A model generated the notes under the pieces. It was not told the origin of the DNA, did no database searches, and was given only the letters and a program-made list of their open reading frames with translations. A program made the position numbers and the translations under genes. This document shows positions 13,001-23,352 of a stretch of 64,000 bases of DNA, piece after piece (position 1 is the first letter of the stretch; every line of letters begins with the position of its first letter). Source of the DNA: Euptelea pleiosperma. Its lineage: Eukaryota; Streptophyta; Magnoliopsida; Ranunculales; Eupteleaceae. The DNA lies in NCBI GenBank assembly GCA_035048495.1, contig CM068546.1, forward strand, positions 34,366,674 through 34,430,673, written 5' to 3'.

Positions 13001-15310
13001 CATATAACTTATCAAAAAAAAAAAAAAACCAAACATATATATATGTTGGATAGGGATAAAATAACACATGCTTTTGTGATGCATAAAATAATGTACGATC
13101 GTGGGGCTCACCCAGAGATGAGTTAAGGGCTGATTTTTGGTGATGGTGACCTCGCAATGGAGATCTTCAAAAAATAAATCAACCATTTCTGAAACTTCTA
13201 ACCCTATCAAATTTGGAGCTTAAGTTAATAATAAAAATGGACAGTTCAGAATTTTTCAACTTGTAATCCACTTTCACAAGGCTAGAAATGTCAGAATGGA
13301 CTGATTTTCTGAGAGGTTAATGTCCATGCAGTGGAGTGACGTGAATATTCTCACCAAAAATCAGCCCTTAACTCATCTCCATGTGTAACCCACAATCATT
13401 TGCATTTTAAGGTGTCAACCTATCCCAGAAACCGTACTCAGTAACAAGGTCAACAACTCACTGAAAACCGAAGATTTGGTCGGAAGAATGAAGTGAGCAC
13501 AATCTTTGTTTCCTTCGACATGCACAGCGACTTAAGAATGTCTTCTCGAACTCGAATTGTAGCAGTAGCAGTCAATGCCATCAGTGGGATATCGAACTTT
13601 AAGAAATTTAAATTGCAGGCCCTGAAGTTTTCTCTCAATATAGACAATCGCCTAAAACAAGTACAGTAAAAAAATAGTAAGGGGCCACAATCACTCTACT
13701 TAAACAAAACAATAACTGCAGGCAGATTTAGTAAAGAAAAAAAAAATTAAGGAACCCGTTGGGTAGACGATAAAGACAGTCGACCAGCGACATTAATGTG
13801 GAATACGTGAAAGTGGGTTGGAAGTTGGAACCACCATTCCAGGGTCTCTCACTAATATTTCTTCATAGAGTTAGAAAGAATGTGGCGAACAGCCCAAAAA
13901 AGAGAAGTCCATAGATTGGACGATTGCGACTATATGATTGGGTCTTGGGGTAGCAGATCTTCTAAGTTGGGTACACTTTGATTCCATCCCCCTACCTGTG
14001 CACCAAGTGTACCAGTACTGTTTTATTAGATAGTCTTTTCATTCTATTTGATGGGTATCCTAGGTTAAGATGTAATGGTATGCACTTGTTAAAAATGATC
14101 CATTCAGTGCTGGCCGTCAAATCAGAATATAAAGCTAAAATTAATGTCATAAAGAGAAAAGAACAGCAAGGTGGATCTGGAAGTATAATTATTAATTAGA
14201 CCTGTAGGCAGGTCGAAAATCATGGCCCCACTTAGAGACGCAGTGGACTTCATCAATGGCAAAAAGTGCAATTCCACGATTCTGTGCAAGCCTCTCAAGT
14301 GGTCCCATGAGTCTGCGGAAAAAAAAGACAAAAGTTAGTATAATTCAAAAGTCAAACTTGGGGGGGCACCCCCCGTTTGAGCACAAATATGGTAAAACAA
14401 ATCTTGTACCTCAATACTGTCTCTGGGCAAACATAAATCACCCCATACATGCCATTCATTGCTTTGTGTTCCACACTGCTGTCAGTTTGTCCTGATCCAA
14501 GGAAACAAGCCGATACCCCATGTTTTGCTAGCTTTAAGCACTGATCATGCATCAAGCTTATCAAGGGTGAAATCACAACCACAACCTTGCCTGTCAATAA
14601 TGCAGGAATCTGAAAACAGAGCGATTTCCCTACGGAAAGTGTATTTTACTAAATCAATTACAACCACAACTGCACTTGCTTCAAAAACCAAGGAAGGAGA
14701 CTTGGATGTAATAATGTCAATAAAGCAAAACAAGCCTACCTGATCCTGTTGCAGCAAGAACAAGGCAATCTTGATTAGCTAACCAAGCCTCCAGGGCTTC
14801 CTTTTGGAAACTCTTCACGGATGAAAATCCAAAATGCTTGCGTAAGAGAGTATTGACTTTCTGTTCCCAATCTGATCCTATTTCTTGGTCTTTTGGGCCA
14901 TAAACTGGCAGTATGGACGACTCGGGTGCGGATTCCAGATTATGATCTATATAATGAAGAGACACATTCTGCTCTACCACAGGCCTAGACACCATCTCTG
15001 AGACAGAAATTGATGCATCGGATGTACCATGAGTCCTGCTTCTTTTGGGTCTACTTGATGATTGGAGATGTTCCATGATGCTAGACTGTTTCATCCAACC
15101 CATAACCCTTTTGCCCGAAGTGCATGCATTACTGATTGAAACACTTGATGAACCCATATTTTTTCTATGAGAAGTGTTCAAAATGAAATCAACTGCATCG
15201 TCAAGCGATGGACCCACTGCTTCTATTGCTTCTATAACTACAGAGAATTCGAATCCCATTTCAATCAGTTCCGCAATGACATGGTCAGAAGATACATTGT
15301 TCCCCTCCAT
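1073..15310 (-). CDS. RECQSIM: RecQ-type DNA helicase SIM, 15 exons
   Basis: ATP-dependent 3'-5' DNA helicase of the plant RecQ SIM type, nuclear, acting in DNA repair and recombination. Coding exons in order: 15310-14740, 14629-14410, 14312-14202, 13651-13462, 12750-12402, 12087-11861, 11230-11174, 10068-9988, 9461-9398, 9230-9128, 9006-8923, 7893-7806, 7371-7255, 5578-5486, 1378-1073. All junctions are GT/AG and all phases agree, giving about 886 aa. Residues about 8-46 form a UBA-like helix bundle. Walker A (ATGSGKS) spans the exon 1/2 junction, and the DEVH box is near residue 284. The long acidic insert (residues about 365-520) between the helicase lobes is what defines SIM. Motif VI ([10 protein letters not shown]) is near 609. 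An RQC zinc-binding cysteine cluster and a basic C-terminal tail follow. A 5'UTR intron is likely (donor near 15894, acceptor near 15320). The gene looks intact despite several insertions in its introns. Confidence 0.93.
1915..2325 (+). mobile_element. RTE-type LINE 3' fragment in RECQSIM intron 14
   Basis: Conceptual reading of the plus strand gives the worn end of an RTE-clade reverse transcriptase ORF: a [15 protein letters not shown] stretch at 1915-1950, then a RIEWR-like stretch near 2235. It ends in the CCCCAAAATAGTTGGGATAAGGC tail typical of these LINEs in plants. Stop codons and frameshifts make it a pseudogene. The same element type recurs at 34225 and 39450. The family call rests on remembered motifs, not on a search. 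Confidence 0.6.
2418..3609 (+). mobile_element. 5' LTR-like region of a gene-capturing LTR element
   Basis: Begins TGATGCGG and ends CCTGCGTCA, immediately followed by a primer-binding-like sequence. A block at about 2735-2765 (GGTTTGGCGTGAGGCCAAGG) closely matches 5148-5168 in the 3' LTR, and the terminal CCTGCGTCA is shared. It is twice the length of the 3' LTR (about 1192 against 590 bp) and most of the rest does not align by eye. It may be a diverged family member or may contain an insertion. No target duplication was found. Confidence 0.55.
3614..3625 (+). other. Primer binding site (initiator tRNA-Met type)
   Basis: TGGTATCCGAGC lies 4 bases after the LTR end. It matches the usual plant retrotransposon sequence TGGTATCAGAGC, complementary to the 3' end of initiator tRNA-Met, in 10 of 12 positions. 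This position marks 3609 as the LTR boundary. Confidence 0.7.
3658..4563 (+). CDS. Chimeric retroelement ORF with IQ motif and CAC3 (accA) fragment
   Basis: A 301-codon open frame lies between the primer binding site and the 3' LTR, where gag-pol would normally sit. An in-frame TTG codon at 3643 is less likely than the ATG at 3658 as the start. Residues 1-45 are helical and charged and unlike any gag I know. Residues 58-70 are proline-rich. Residues 154-172 contain an IQ-like calmodulin-binding motif ([13 protein letters not shown]). Residues about 207-263 ([23 protein letters not shown], then [11 protein letters not shown]) closely resemble the plastid acetyl-CoA carboxylase carboxyltransferase alpha subunit (CAC3). 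The frame then runs into low-complexity lysine-rich sequence. No protease, reverse transcriptase or integrase is visible. I infer captured host exons. Whether the protein is made is unknown. Confidence 0.7.
   Translation: MSQISLLADELIKLVDQVKHMNHKLDERIDTHKKNLEDFEKKRISTGVPIRFRHQLVKSPPPLPTFPPLFDELFGGFDYKQSAETEHEKVVTAMVTFDGAPIPVASEALVEVKGSEASDMAKQEVPEEDIQTCEVLDKIDQMDEEPFDIMEIRSVAMLKIQKSFRGFLLRKSMKSETGTVSGSIESDNTIPTTVDNVEVKSEEKNLNGVALKDLYAHLPSIQCVNIARHPNIPTFLDHVLSITDKWVELHGDRAGYDDSAIVTSHILQTRLFPFDRGRSRMGRVFSYRAQQKKNVNKKKNA
4697..5286 (+). mobile_element. 3' LTR of the gene-capturing element
   Basis: It is preceded by a purine-rich tract (AACCAGGAGGG, just before 4695) and by a GAATTCGAGGTC segment of the kind found before the 3' LTR of plant Ty3/Gypsy elements. 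It starts TGATGCGAG and ends CCTGCGTCA. It holds three copies of TTTACTATTTATAGTAAA at 4769-4842, a TATA box (TTTATAAATAGG) near 5048, the GGTTTGGCACGAGGCC block near 5148 and a CT-rich end. It is antisense to the host gene RECQSIM and lies wholly inside intron 14. Confidence 0.7.
5880..5970 (-). mobile_element. RTE-type LINE tail
   Basis: On the plus strand this reads TCATCATCATCATCATAAGCC, then CCCAACCATATGGGGTCGGC. It is the reverse complement of the simple-repeat tail ending RTE-like LINEs in plants. It lies in RECQSIM intron 13. Only the tail is recognisable. Confidence 0.45.
6223..6395 (+). mobile_element. tRNA-derived SINE
   Basis: It opens GGGTGTTGGCGCAGCGGTAAAA, a pol III A-box-like start of the Au-SINE type. 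A degenerate B-box (GTTTGAAACTGCC) lies about 45 bases downstream, and a run of T ends the copy at 6382-6390. It lies in RECQSIM intron 13. It cannot be a functional tRNA because the cloverleaf cannot form. Confidence 0.6.
6812..7158. mobile_element. MITE in RECQSIM intron 13
   Basis: Ends are inverted: GCGTGTTGGTCACA at the left and TGACCAACACGC at the right. The inside shares the words ACATGGCA, AAAAATCAGCCTGAT and GGGACAAACATCCATGG with the other MITEs of the window. No clear target duplication was found. Confidence 0.5.
7646..7671. repeat. (CA)n microsatellite
   Basis: An uninterrupted run of 13 CA units in RECQSIM intron 12. Confidence 0.9.
11463..11609 (-). mobile_element. 5'-truncated LINE with target duplication
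   Basis: A short insert in RECQSIM intron 6. It starts on the plus strand with a run of 17 T (a poly(A) tail on the minus strand). The next bases, GATCGGTAAAAGGATAAT, resemble the 3' end of the L1 copy at 35113. It is flanked by a perfect 10-bp duplication AGATGATGGG at 11453-11462 and 11610-11619, as expected for target-primed reverse transcription. Confidence 0.75.
13046..13427. mobile_element. MITE, family C, in RECQSIM intron 4
   Basis: A long imperfect palindrome. GGATAGGG at the left pairs with CCTATCCC at the right, and AGATGAGTTAAGGGCTGATT pairs with AATCAGCCCTTAACTCATCT. The core reads CACATTTGATGGGGTTAGAAATTT-like sequence shared with copies at 20370, 30227, 33423, 33857 and 50728. 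Confidence 0.65.
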
Positions 15311-15578
15311 GGTACGAAATCTGTTGCCAAAAGAATAATGAGAACTTTAAAAGTCACAGACCCGACAACAGCACATCTGATCAGAGGGAACAAAAGGTGT
15401 CCCACGATCGAACCATAAATGGCGGTATTGTCAATGAAATCGTAGAATTTACGATTCAAATATTTATATTTTAAGAAAATAATGAAAATTAATTAACTAT
15501 AACAACAACACAACACTATATAAAGATTCACATTGCAATAAAAACATCATAGAAATTGATAAAAACTCATCAAATCTA

Positions 15579-15660
15579 AGGGCCCGTTTGGATCGCCATT
15601 TTGCTCTAAAAAAGATATCTTGTGCGTAGAAATTCCCTTAAAATGGCGATCCAAACAGGC
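15579..15660. mobile_element. Tiny Tourist-like MITE upstream of RECQSIM
   Basis: About 82 bp with near-perfect inverted ends: GGGCCCGTTTGGATCGCCAT at the left and ATGGCGATCCAAACAGGC at the right. It lies in the probable 5'UTR intron of RECQSIM. Confidence 0.6.
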
Positions 15661-15894
15661 TATAATTTTCCAGCCAAAAGAGAGAGTTTTAATCAATAAA
15701 TTAGCGAGAATTAGAAGGAATCCTCAAAAGTTTTGGACGCTATTAGACAATTCAGGAATTTGTCAAACCCTAACGAAAAAATTATAAATTTCATCTACCA
15801 ATGATTTTCCATTAAATCTGCAACAAGAAACCCTAATTTCCATTAAATTTGCAAATTCGATAAATCAGGGCAGGCCATGTGATGATGCTCTTAC

Positions 15895-16060
15895 CAGTTT
15901 GAGGAGATTCTACATAGATCGAACAATGTTTCGATTAATTTCTTCCCTAAATCGGAAGAGATTTAAACGGAGAACAAGTGCTAGAAAATCGAAGTTGCAG
16001 AACTGAAGCGAAAGACAGTGATGGAGCCAAATTTTTGAGGGCACTCTCCACCGCGCGAAA
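15895..16060 (-). promoter_or_regulatory. Probable 5'UTR first exon and promoter edge of RECQSIM
   Basis: On the minus strand a good donor (CTG then GTAAGAG) at 15895/15894 can pair with an acceptor (CAACAG) about 10 bases before the ATG at 15310. A non-coding first exon upstream of 15894 is therefore likely. No TATA box was identified with confidence. Confidence 0.4.
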
Positions 16061-16145
16061 CTTGAAACAAGTTACAGAATTGCATTAGTGATCCAATACG
16101 GCTACCCGAACGGAGTCACCTATACGGGATCTCGTGTCTGATTTT

Positions 16146-16507
16146 GAGTAAAACTTTGATGACAGCGCCCAATATGAGCCACGTGGCACACCCTTGGAAG
16201 ACTCTGACCTTATGGATGTTTGTCCAATCCGTAGATGGACCTACAAACCAAAAATTAGCCTGATTAGTGATTTATAGGCGTTGGATTGGAATTATTTTCA
16301 TGGGTTGATTTTAACCGTGGGAATTTGAGCATTATTGACCATTTTTTGAGGTACAAAGATCCAAAGGTTTGAAATCACTAATCAAGCTGATTGTTTGTTT
16401 GTAGGCCCACCTAGGGATTGGCCAAACATCCATACGGTCAGAGTCCTCTAAGAGTGTGCCAGGTGGCTTACATTGCGCGCTGTGATCGAGTCATCAAAGT
16501 TTTACTC
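16146..16507. mobile_element. MITE, family A' (GAGTAAAACTTTGATGAC ends)
   Basis: Terminal inverted repeats are GAGTAAAACTTTGATGAC and GTCATCAAAGTTTTACTC. Inside are GCCACGTGGCACAC near each end and the paired segments AATTAGCCTGATTAGTGATTT and AAATCACTAATCAAGCTGATT around a roughly 100-bp loop. The same family occurs at 42099, 42584, 42986, 53927 and 62184. Confidence 0.75.
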
Positions 16508-18740
16508 TGACTTTCACTGCTCTTCTCATTGGATCAAATTCTACCTTGTGCTCCGTGCAAGTCACTAACTTTTAGCTTACACGAACCAAGGGTCCCGTAT
16601 GGTTGAGAAGACGGGATTCTCGCATTGTTTTAGCCTTTTAGGTAGGGGTGTTAATGGCCCCGAATAGTCTGGAGTTGGGCTTATTTTTTAGGCTCACTAG
16701 ATAAATGGGCTGGTCTTGGGGTTAACATTAACAAAATTACCTTAGGCCCAGCCCTAATCTAAGGGCCCTGCTCGTTATATCTACTAATGGGCTGGAATTT
16801 GGGCCTAAATCATTAGACTCATAATGGTCTGGGCTGGTTGGGCTTAACTACGAATCTTGGCTGGGCTCAGGCAGAGCTGGAGTCCGGCTCAGACAGGACC
16901 CATTGACACCCCTAGTTTTAAGCGAGGAGGTCTGCTTTGGTAGGACCCATGGAGGCCCATTCCAGCACATAAGGTTTGAAAAGCGCGTCCCCGCCACCAC
17001 CAAAATGCCAAATGGCATACTCTTTCTGGTCCATTGACCGATGAATGTTTGGTGCATCCATTGTTGAACGTACACACCAAAAATCAGTCTGATTGGCGAT
17101 TATAAGATCATGCCCGAGCATCCATCTTGGGCTTCATCATCAATCCACCTGAATTGTCGTCATCCCCATGCATAGAACCACCAGACTATGCTGTCAATCG
17201 TTGTTGTTGCCACCACATATCGCTATCCATTCTTAGATTTGTGACATAAAAAACAAAACCGTTCCAATCATCTTGTCTCCGTTGGTGAACTGCCCCGCAC
17301 CACTACTACTTCGTCCACCATTTCCAGCAACTTCAATCCATCAACTGTAGTTGTTGCCTGTCGAAATCTTTCCATCCTTTCGGCAATCCCCTTATCTGAT
17401 CATCGTTCACATGTCGGAGAGCCATCCTTTATGTAGTCAAAACATCTCATTTCACAAGCTCATCTCTTCACAAGGGCTTGAGGAATATAAAGCCCAGCCC
17501 ATGCAAGCGGAAGAGGTCCAGTCCCAACATAATCCCTTATCCTTCCTGGTCCAAAAGAGGCCCACACCTTTTTTCTTAGTGCAAAAAGAGACCACAACCT
17601 TCAAGGAAGGACCATATGAGTAGAGCCAGTAGCTCATCATCCCTTCGTCATTTTATTTCTCCTTTCTTCAAACTAGAAGTCGTCGTAGTATAAGTTTCAG
17701 TCTAGCCTAAATCGAAGATTTCTTCTGCTCGGGGATAAAATCCCACTTGATTTTAGTAGTCAAAATCAAACGAATAAAAAAAAATTCAAACGTGACTATC
17801 ATAGATCACCATCCTGACTAGCAACCACCTTCATTCACCAGTGATCACCGATATCAATACTCGATCAAAGGTAATTTAATCATCTCGAAACATTCAAAAT
17901 TGCGACAACATTCTTCAAAGGCTATTCGATCTTCAAGGCATTAGATTTCAACATACTCACAAATGAGTTTGAATTCCAAATTTTAAAAATGAAAAAAAAG
18001 GGCACTAACCCTAAATATCTAATGCACCTTTCACCATGTAGGGGGGACCTACTACCTGATTAGCACTTTTTGATAAAGTTTTTGCATCGAAATGATTAGC
18101 GACGGCACTAACACTTTTAAGTATGCGGATAATATCAAGTTCGTCGCATTTAGTTAACAATGTAAAATTTATCCCCCTTATTCATCCCTCGCCGAATTTG
18201 CATCAGAAAAAGGATTTAGAATCGCCGTCGAACATAATCCTACACGTACCATCATAAATGAGTGATTTTTAACGAAATCTAATCTTATCCTAGTTTAATT
18301 TGAAGGCATTGATCCCACTTTTCAAAGATTAATTAAATTAATAGTAAACAAATTCTTGTCAAGTTCAATTTTGGAGAGAATTGATCCTACATTCATTTAA
18401 TCAAAGTTAGGGCATAAACTTACAAATAGATAATTAATTCTTTCACCTTTAAAATTTAACAATATTCCAAATTCCCTGTGAGTTGTATATCAAACATATA
18501 TTCATAACATGGTAGGTACAAATACCATTGAAAGTGACTGAACATCAAATGACCCTTCAGTATTTCCTATCCTCTCCAAACCCTAAGAGGTTTCTTGTAT
18601 TATTTAAGTGGTATTATGGAGAATAAGTTCATTTATACAAGAAAAACTGCCTTGAAATTATAAAATTAAAAGTACCCATTTAGTAATTCAAATGGTTCAT
18701 TGCTTTAAAAAAGTTTGTAATAAGTATCTTGTCTAATTAA
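16508..18740. other. Intergenic, no gene seen
   Basis: AT-rich spacer with no supported gene. The reading frames here have no recognisable domain and carry no splice-consistent continuation. A GGCCCA/TGGGCC-rich part at 16650-17110 includes MITE-like words (TCATGGG and CACACCAAAAATCAGTCTGATTGG). The rest is plain. Confidence 0.5.
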
Positions 18741-19157
18741 GGGCCTGTTTGGCACATGAGAAAAAGAGTTCCAATTGCAAATATTTAGCCAAACGAATAT
18801 TATTTTGGCTAAAATATTTGTTCGTATCAATATTTAATTACAACGTTTGGTACGTGTATTAGCTAGCTTACTTCATTTTTCTTTCAATTTGAGTGGGTCC
18901 CACATATTAGGTCACAGACAAAAAAAACTTAATTTTATCTTTTTGATATATATTAAAAAAAACTCATTTTTATTGAAAATAACGATATTCCCGTGAGAAA
19001 ATAGAATTTTCCCAGCCAAAGCTTATTTGGTGTGAAAATATTTACTCAGAAGGGGGAGGTGATCAAATGTTTTCCCGTCATGGCGAGCAAATTTGTGGGA
19101 ATATTAGCACATACAAATATTTTATTTTCCCTCCGCGGTGGCCTACCAAACATGCCC
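18741..19157. mobile_element. Tourist-like MITE (PIF/Harbinger type)
   Basis: Inverted ends GGGCCTGTTTGGCA and TACCAAACATGCCC differ at 2 of 14 positions. A direct TAA duplication flanks both ends (18738-18740, 19158-19160). The 3-bp TAA target and the GGGCCTGTTTGG end are typical of Tourist MITEs. Confidence 0.75.
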
Positions 19158-20369
19158 TAAATGGGGAAGTTGGATTTTGGCTTTTCTATAGGGGAGGGAT
19201 ATTGCCCACATGGGGATGGATGGCATGTATGTGGATGGCTGAGAGACTCTTCATTCATGTAGACCCTACACTTCTATGGTTCTCACCTTGATCTAGGATA
19301 AAAGCTAGCATGTTACAAAAGGTGCTGGTCGGATGGGGGCTAAGAAATGTTCCCTGAATAACTTTATATGAAAAAAGGTTTAAAATAAAGGTTATCTGAT
19401 ATGGCATGTCCCGTGACCATATGGCGGAATGTCGGGTTTGGAGAATCATCGATGTCCTAGGTGGATTCGGATTATGGGGTACGTAACGAGCACCCAAAGC
19501 CACCGAAGCACCTATGTCATTCGGGATTTTATTCTTTTTTTTTTTTTCTTTTTCGAGTACTAGATATTTAGTAGTAGGAGGGGAAATCTTAAGTGGTCCA
19601 GCTAGATTTAGAGGAATTTTAGTGAAGCTGACAACAGGGGGGTCAAGCAGATAGGTTTGTCTTGCTGCGACTTTACGACCTCGATTATGTTACGTCTATG
19701 TCATAGGACCTCATGGCATGGGGAAAATGGAGCACAGGAGCATGGCGCGACCATTATGCTGGTTACAGACATATATATGCTCTAAAGGCCTACAGGAAAT
19801 GTATCGACTTTCGTTAACCAGTCGAATCAGTTTCGACTTTACAGACGTTGGAGCTGGAGGACCACCGCTAACTGTAGAGACACAGAAATATCGGTCTCGC
19901 GATTCTGCACATTCAACCTTCACATCCTTAAAAATTGAATGTTTCTATTCGATGGTACCCGGGAAAAAAAATAAAAAAACAAATTCATGACTTTTATTAG
20001 TGGATTTTTATAATTGATAAAATTGTGGAATTGGAGAGAAAAACTATAACCCGAAACGGTTAGGCGAGACGTTGCTCTTACTCCTAAACGGCTCTTCACT
20101 CGACACATAACCCTCATTTTGGAAATTCACTTTTGTAATTTGAAATCTTTTTTAAATGAGGATTGCCGGGGATACGTGTCGAGCGGAGAATTGCGTAGTA
20201 GCAATTTATTCGCTCCTAAGCACTTAAGAGCATGCTGTTATTGGGTCTAGCCCCTAAACCTAATGGTTAGCATAGTTGTTCACAACTAGCTAATGCATTC
20301 AAAAGACCAAAAAAAATGGAAAAAGCAAGCAATGGAATAAATGGTGAAGGTGACATTGATTTATAAAAA

Positions 20370-20719
20370 GGGTTGGGCTCGGGGGACTCCATGTTGGAGT
20401 ACCCACGTAGAAGATGAATCAATGGCTGATTTTTGGTGAGAATGATCTCTATGGTGACGAGATCATCCTCACAAAAATTCAAATCATTCCGATGTTCGTA
20501 GACTGGTTTAGAAGTTGAGGAATTATGAACCATCGATTTTTACTGTGTAACTTGAAAACCACATTTGATGGGGTTAGAAATTTCGGAATGGGCTGATTTT
20601 TGGTTGGGGTGATCTATATGGTGAGGAGATCATCCTCACCAAAAATCAGCCATTGATTTATCTTCTACGTGGGTACGTCAAAATGGGTGTAAAAAATGGG
20701 GGTTCCCGGAGCCTGACCC
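20370..20719. mobile_element. MULE-type MITE, family C
   Basis: Ends GGGTTGGGCTCGGG and CCGGAGCCTGACCC. The flanking 9-mers TTATAAAAA (20361) and TTATTAAAA (20720) match at 8 of 9 positions, as a MULE target duplication would. Inside, GATGAATCAATGGCTGATTT pairs with AAATCAGCCATTGATTTATC. Confidence 0.75.
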
Positions 20720-20817
20720 TTATTAAAATTAACATTTATGAGATGAGAAAACATATGGTCCTAGTCCATTAGACCATATGTGGTCTACTTGGAAATACAA
20801 TCCTATAGTCTTACACA

Positions 20818-21188
20818 TGGTTTAAAAAACGGCCGTTATAACGGATTTGGACCTCCCCCATTACGTTATGTTCCGTTAAAATGCTCTAAAAGTAATGGCC
20901 GCTATTTTCGCTATAACGGCCATTTTTTTCAATTATAACGAAAATAACGACTTTCATTTTTGGAAAAAAATTTGTGATAAAAAAAAGCCATTATTTTCCC
21001 TTTTTTTCATTTTCGAAAATTTGAAATTAAAATTTCAAAATTTGAATTTCAGCCCATTATTTTCTGTTTTGCCCCTGAGTGTTACAATTCGTTATATTTT
21101 CCGTTTTTTCCCCTGAGTGTTACAGTTCGTTATAACGGAAAAAACAATAACACCCCCAGTCCGTTATACTGCCCCTTTTAAACCTTGA
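20818..21188 (+). mobile_element. MULE-type MITE, family B, forward copy
   Basis: Starts TGGTTTAAAAAACGGCCGTT and ends CCTTTTAAACCTTGA. It is packed with CCGTTATAACGG-like palindromes and A/T runs. The flanking 9-mers TCTTACACA (20809) and TCGTACACA (21189) differ at one base. No coding capacity. Confidence 0.75.
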
Positions 21189-21261
21189 TCGTACACATGG
21201 CCTATGAGCATAGGGGACCCACCCACCATATGGATAATCAGATTGTCATTGTCATATGAAC

Positions 21262-21588
21262 CAAGGTTTAAAAGGGGCCGTTATAATGGTATAACGGACT
21301 GGGGGCATCATCGTTTTTTCCATTATAACGGCGGTTATAACAAATTGTAATGCTCAGGAGCAAAAAACGAAAATAATGGCTCTGAAATTTGAATTTCAAA
21401 GACGAAAATAAGGCCATATTTTTCACAAAATTTCTTTTTTTTCGTTATAATGGAAAAATAACGACAGTTATAATGAAAATAATGGGCATTATTTTTAAAG
21501 CGTTTTAACGGTACATAACGTAAGGGGGGAGGTCCAAATCGTTTATAACAGCCGTTATTTTCATTATAACGGCCGTTTTTTAAACCAT
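21262..21588 (-). mobile_element. MULE-type MITE, family B, reverse copy
   Basis: The same family as the element at 20818 but inverted: starts CAAGGTTTAAAAGGGGCCG and ends GGCCGTTTTTTAAACCAT. The flanking 9-mers CATATGAAC (21253) and GATATGAAC (21589) match at 8 of 9. Confidence 0.75.
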
Positions 21589-22740
21589 GATATGAACTAT
21601 GAAGATCAAGGAAATATCCATAGTGGGACCCACCAAATGGTACATCACATAGTTAACAAAGGTCTATAAGAGCAAGACCATATATAATCTTTGATTTGCT
21701 GTACAGAGAAAATCAACTAATTTCTTTCCAAAAGTGGGCATTATTTCTTTATGAAATTACAAGAATACCAAAAGTCAAAATATGGTGAGGGAGGGGGGCC
21801 CAGGCCAGTTCAAAATTACGAGGCAAAGGAGCTCTGAATGGTCAACAGTTAGGCAAGTAAGGAAAACCTCACATCCTTGTTTGTTCGTCCTTCTAAATAA
21901 AAAGAAACTGCAAGAACAGAATCGCTTTATTAGGTCCCACCACAAACACCCCCCAAAGACAAAAGAAAAAACTCTTTTTTTTTTCAGAATTTTGGCAAAA
22001 AAACTCTCGACCTTTACCAACCACCATAGATACACGAGAAATGATTGTATGTAACAGCCCATCTTCATGACACGTGACATGCAAAGATAAATATTCACCT
22101 CCAATGGGTCCCACCTAAAATATCTTCCAAGTCAAAACTAAACATTTGATAAGTATATCTAAGATCCAATGCTTGTAAATGATCTAGAAGAATATCCACA
22201 GGTTGGATGGTTGTGATTATCCAATTGTATTATTCTATTGACCTTGATGATCTCCTATGTATGACCCAATAAATGTTGAGCATGCATAACCCATTGAATG
22301 TGTCTCATATGCCAATCCAGATCATCCAAAATTCAAAAAAAAAAAAAAAAAAACCCATATTGGTCTATGTGCCCATTATCCATTGGTAACTTTTAAGGGT
22401 CCCACTTCATCGAATGGCATTAAGTTGTGAAGATCAGACGGTCCCAATCTATTCAGAAAAATCAAGATAGTGTAAACCAGTGTGTATTGATACACCAAAT
22501 TTTCTGTGTTTGTTTTCTTTAGAAAATTCTCAACAAAGATTCCCTTATTGGGGCAAAGACGAAAAACAGGATTCTTCTCAATCCAAGCCCTCCTACACCG
22601 ATGGTACGTGTGCCCCAAACCTCAGTGTCTTTAGAGACTTACCCTATGTGGGCCCCACGTGAGCTATACCAAAGCCCAACACTTAGCCCAAACGTGTTTT
22701 TATGCGCACCCCCCTCCTTCAAAACCATTATTTTAATCCA
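21589..22740. other. Upstream region of the FPF1-like gene, no gene seen
   Basis: AT-rich upstream sequence with no supported gene. An A-run lies at 22336-22354. ACGT-core words (TACGTG near 22605, CCCACGTGAG near 22657) lie within about 300 bases of the FPF1-like start and could bind bZIP or bHLH factors. That is inference only. Confidence 0.45.
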
Positions 22741-22751
22741 ACCTTCACCCG

Positions 22752-22759
22752 TATATATA
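22752..22759 (+). promoter_or_regulatory. TATA box of the FPF1-like gene
   Basis: TATATATA lies 123 bases before the start codon. A C/T-rich leader typical of plant 5'UTRs follows. Confidence 0.65.
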
Positions 22760-22881
22760 CCCCATTCACCCCCTCCTTCCAATTCCAACTCCATCACCCA
22801 CCTCACATTGACATACACACGCACACACACTCTCTACCGTCCTCTTAGCTTCCTTCCTTCTTCCTTCTACCTTCTGAAGAG

Positions 22882-23199
22882 ATGTCTGGGGTCTGGGTGT
22901 TCAAGAACGGCGTGGTTCGCCTCGTCGAGAACCCGACGACGGAGTCGTTAGAAGGTCGACGTAAGGTTTTGGTTCACACGCCTAGTAACGAAGTTATTAC
23001 GTCCTACGCCGTTCTCGAACGAAAATTATCCAGTCTCGGGTGGGAGAGGTACTATGATGAACCGGACCTCCTTCAATTCCATAAGCGATCGACGGTAGAT
23101 CTCATCTCTCTCCCCAGAGACTTCAGCAGATTCAAGTCCATGTACATGTATGACATCGTTGTCAAGAACCGCAATGTTTTCGAAGTCAGGGACATGTAG
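22882..23199 (+). CDS. FPF1: Flowering-promoting factor 1-like protein, intronless
   Basis: A 105-residue single-exon protein of the plant-specific FPF1 family. Members are small soluble proteins that promote the floral transition and affect gibberellin-linked growth; their biochemical activity is not settled. The whole family signature is present. It opens [18 protein letters not shown], has [18 protein letters not shown] in the middle (residues 53-70), then [12 protein letters not shown] and [11 protein letters not shown], and ends VRDM. Length matches the usual 105-112 residues. The ATG follows a TATA box and CT-rich leader. The paralogue within the FPF1/FLP group cannot be decided from one copy. 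Confidence 0.95.
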   Translation: MSGVWVFKNGVVRLVENPTTESLEGRRKVLVHTPSNEVITSYAVLERKLSSLGWERYYDEPDLLQFHKRSTVDLISLPRDFSRFKSMYMYDIVVKNRNVFEVRDM

Positions 23200-23286
23200 G
23201 CCGTCTCCTCTGCGTTTGTCTTTCTCTTCTTTATCTCTCTGAATCTAACTGAGCTCATGGATTGTTTTCTTTAAGTTCTTCCTCTT

Positions 23287-23352
23287 CTCTTCTTCTTCTT
23301 CTTCTTCTTCTTCTTCTTCTTCTTCTTCTTCTTCTTCTTCTTCTTCTTCTTC
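23287..23352. repeat. (TTC)n microsatellite in the FPF1-like 3'UTR
   Basis: About 21 TTC units begin 88 bases after the stop codon. The repeat probably lies in the transcribed 3'UTR and should be length-variable. The polyglutamate frame on the other strand is a shadow of it. Confidence 0.9.

Noticed and set aside
17351..17640. Two overlapping frames of 60-90 codons on opposite strands
   Set aside because: No domain, no splice partners, biased composition; treated as chance frames.
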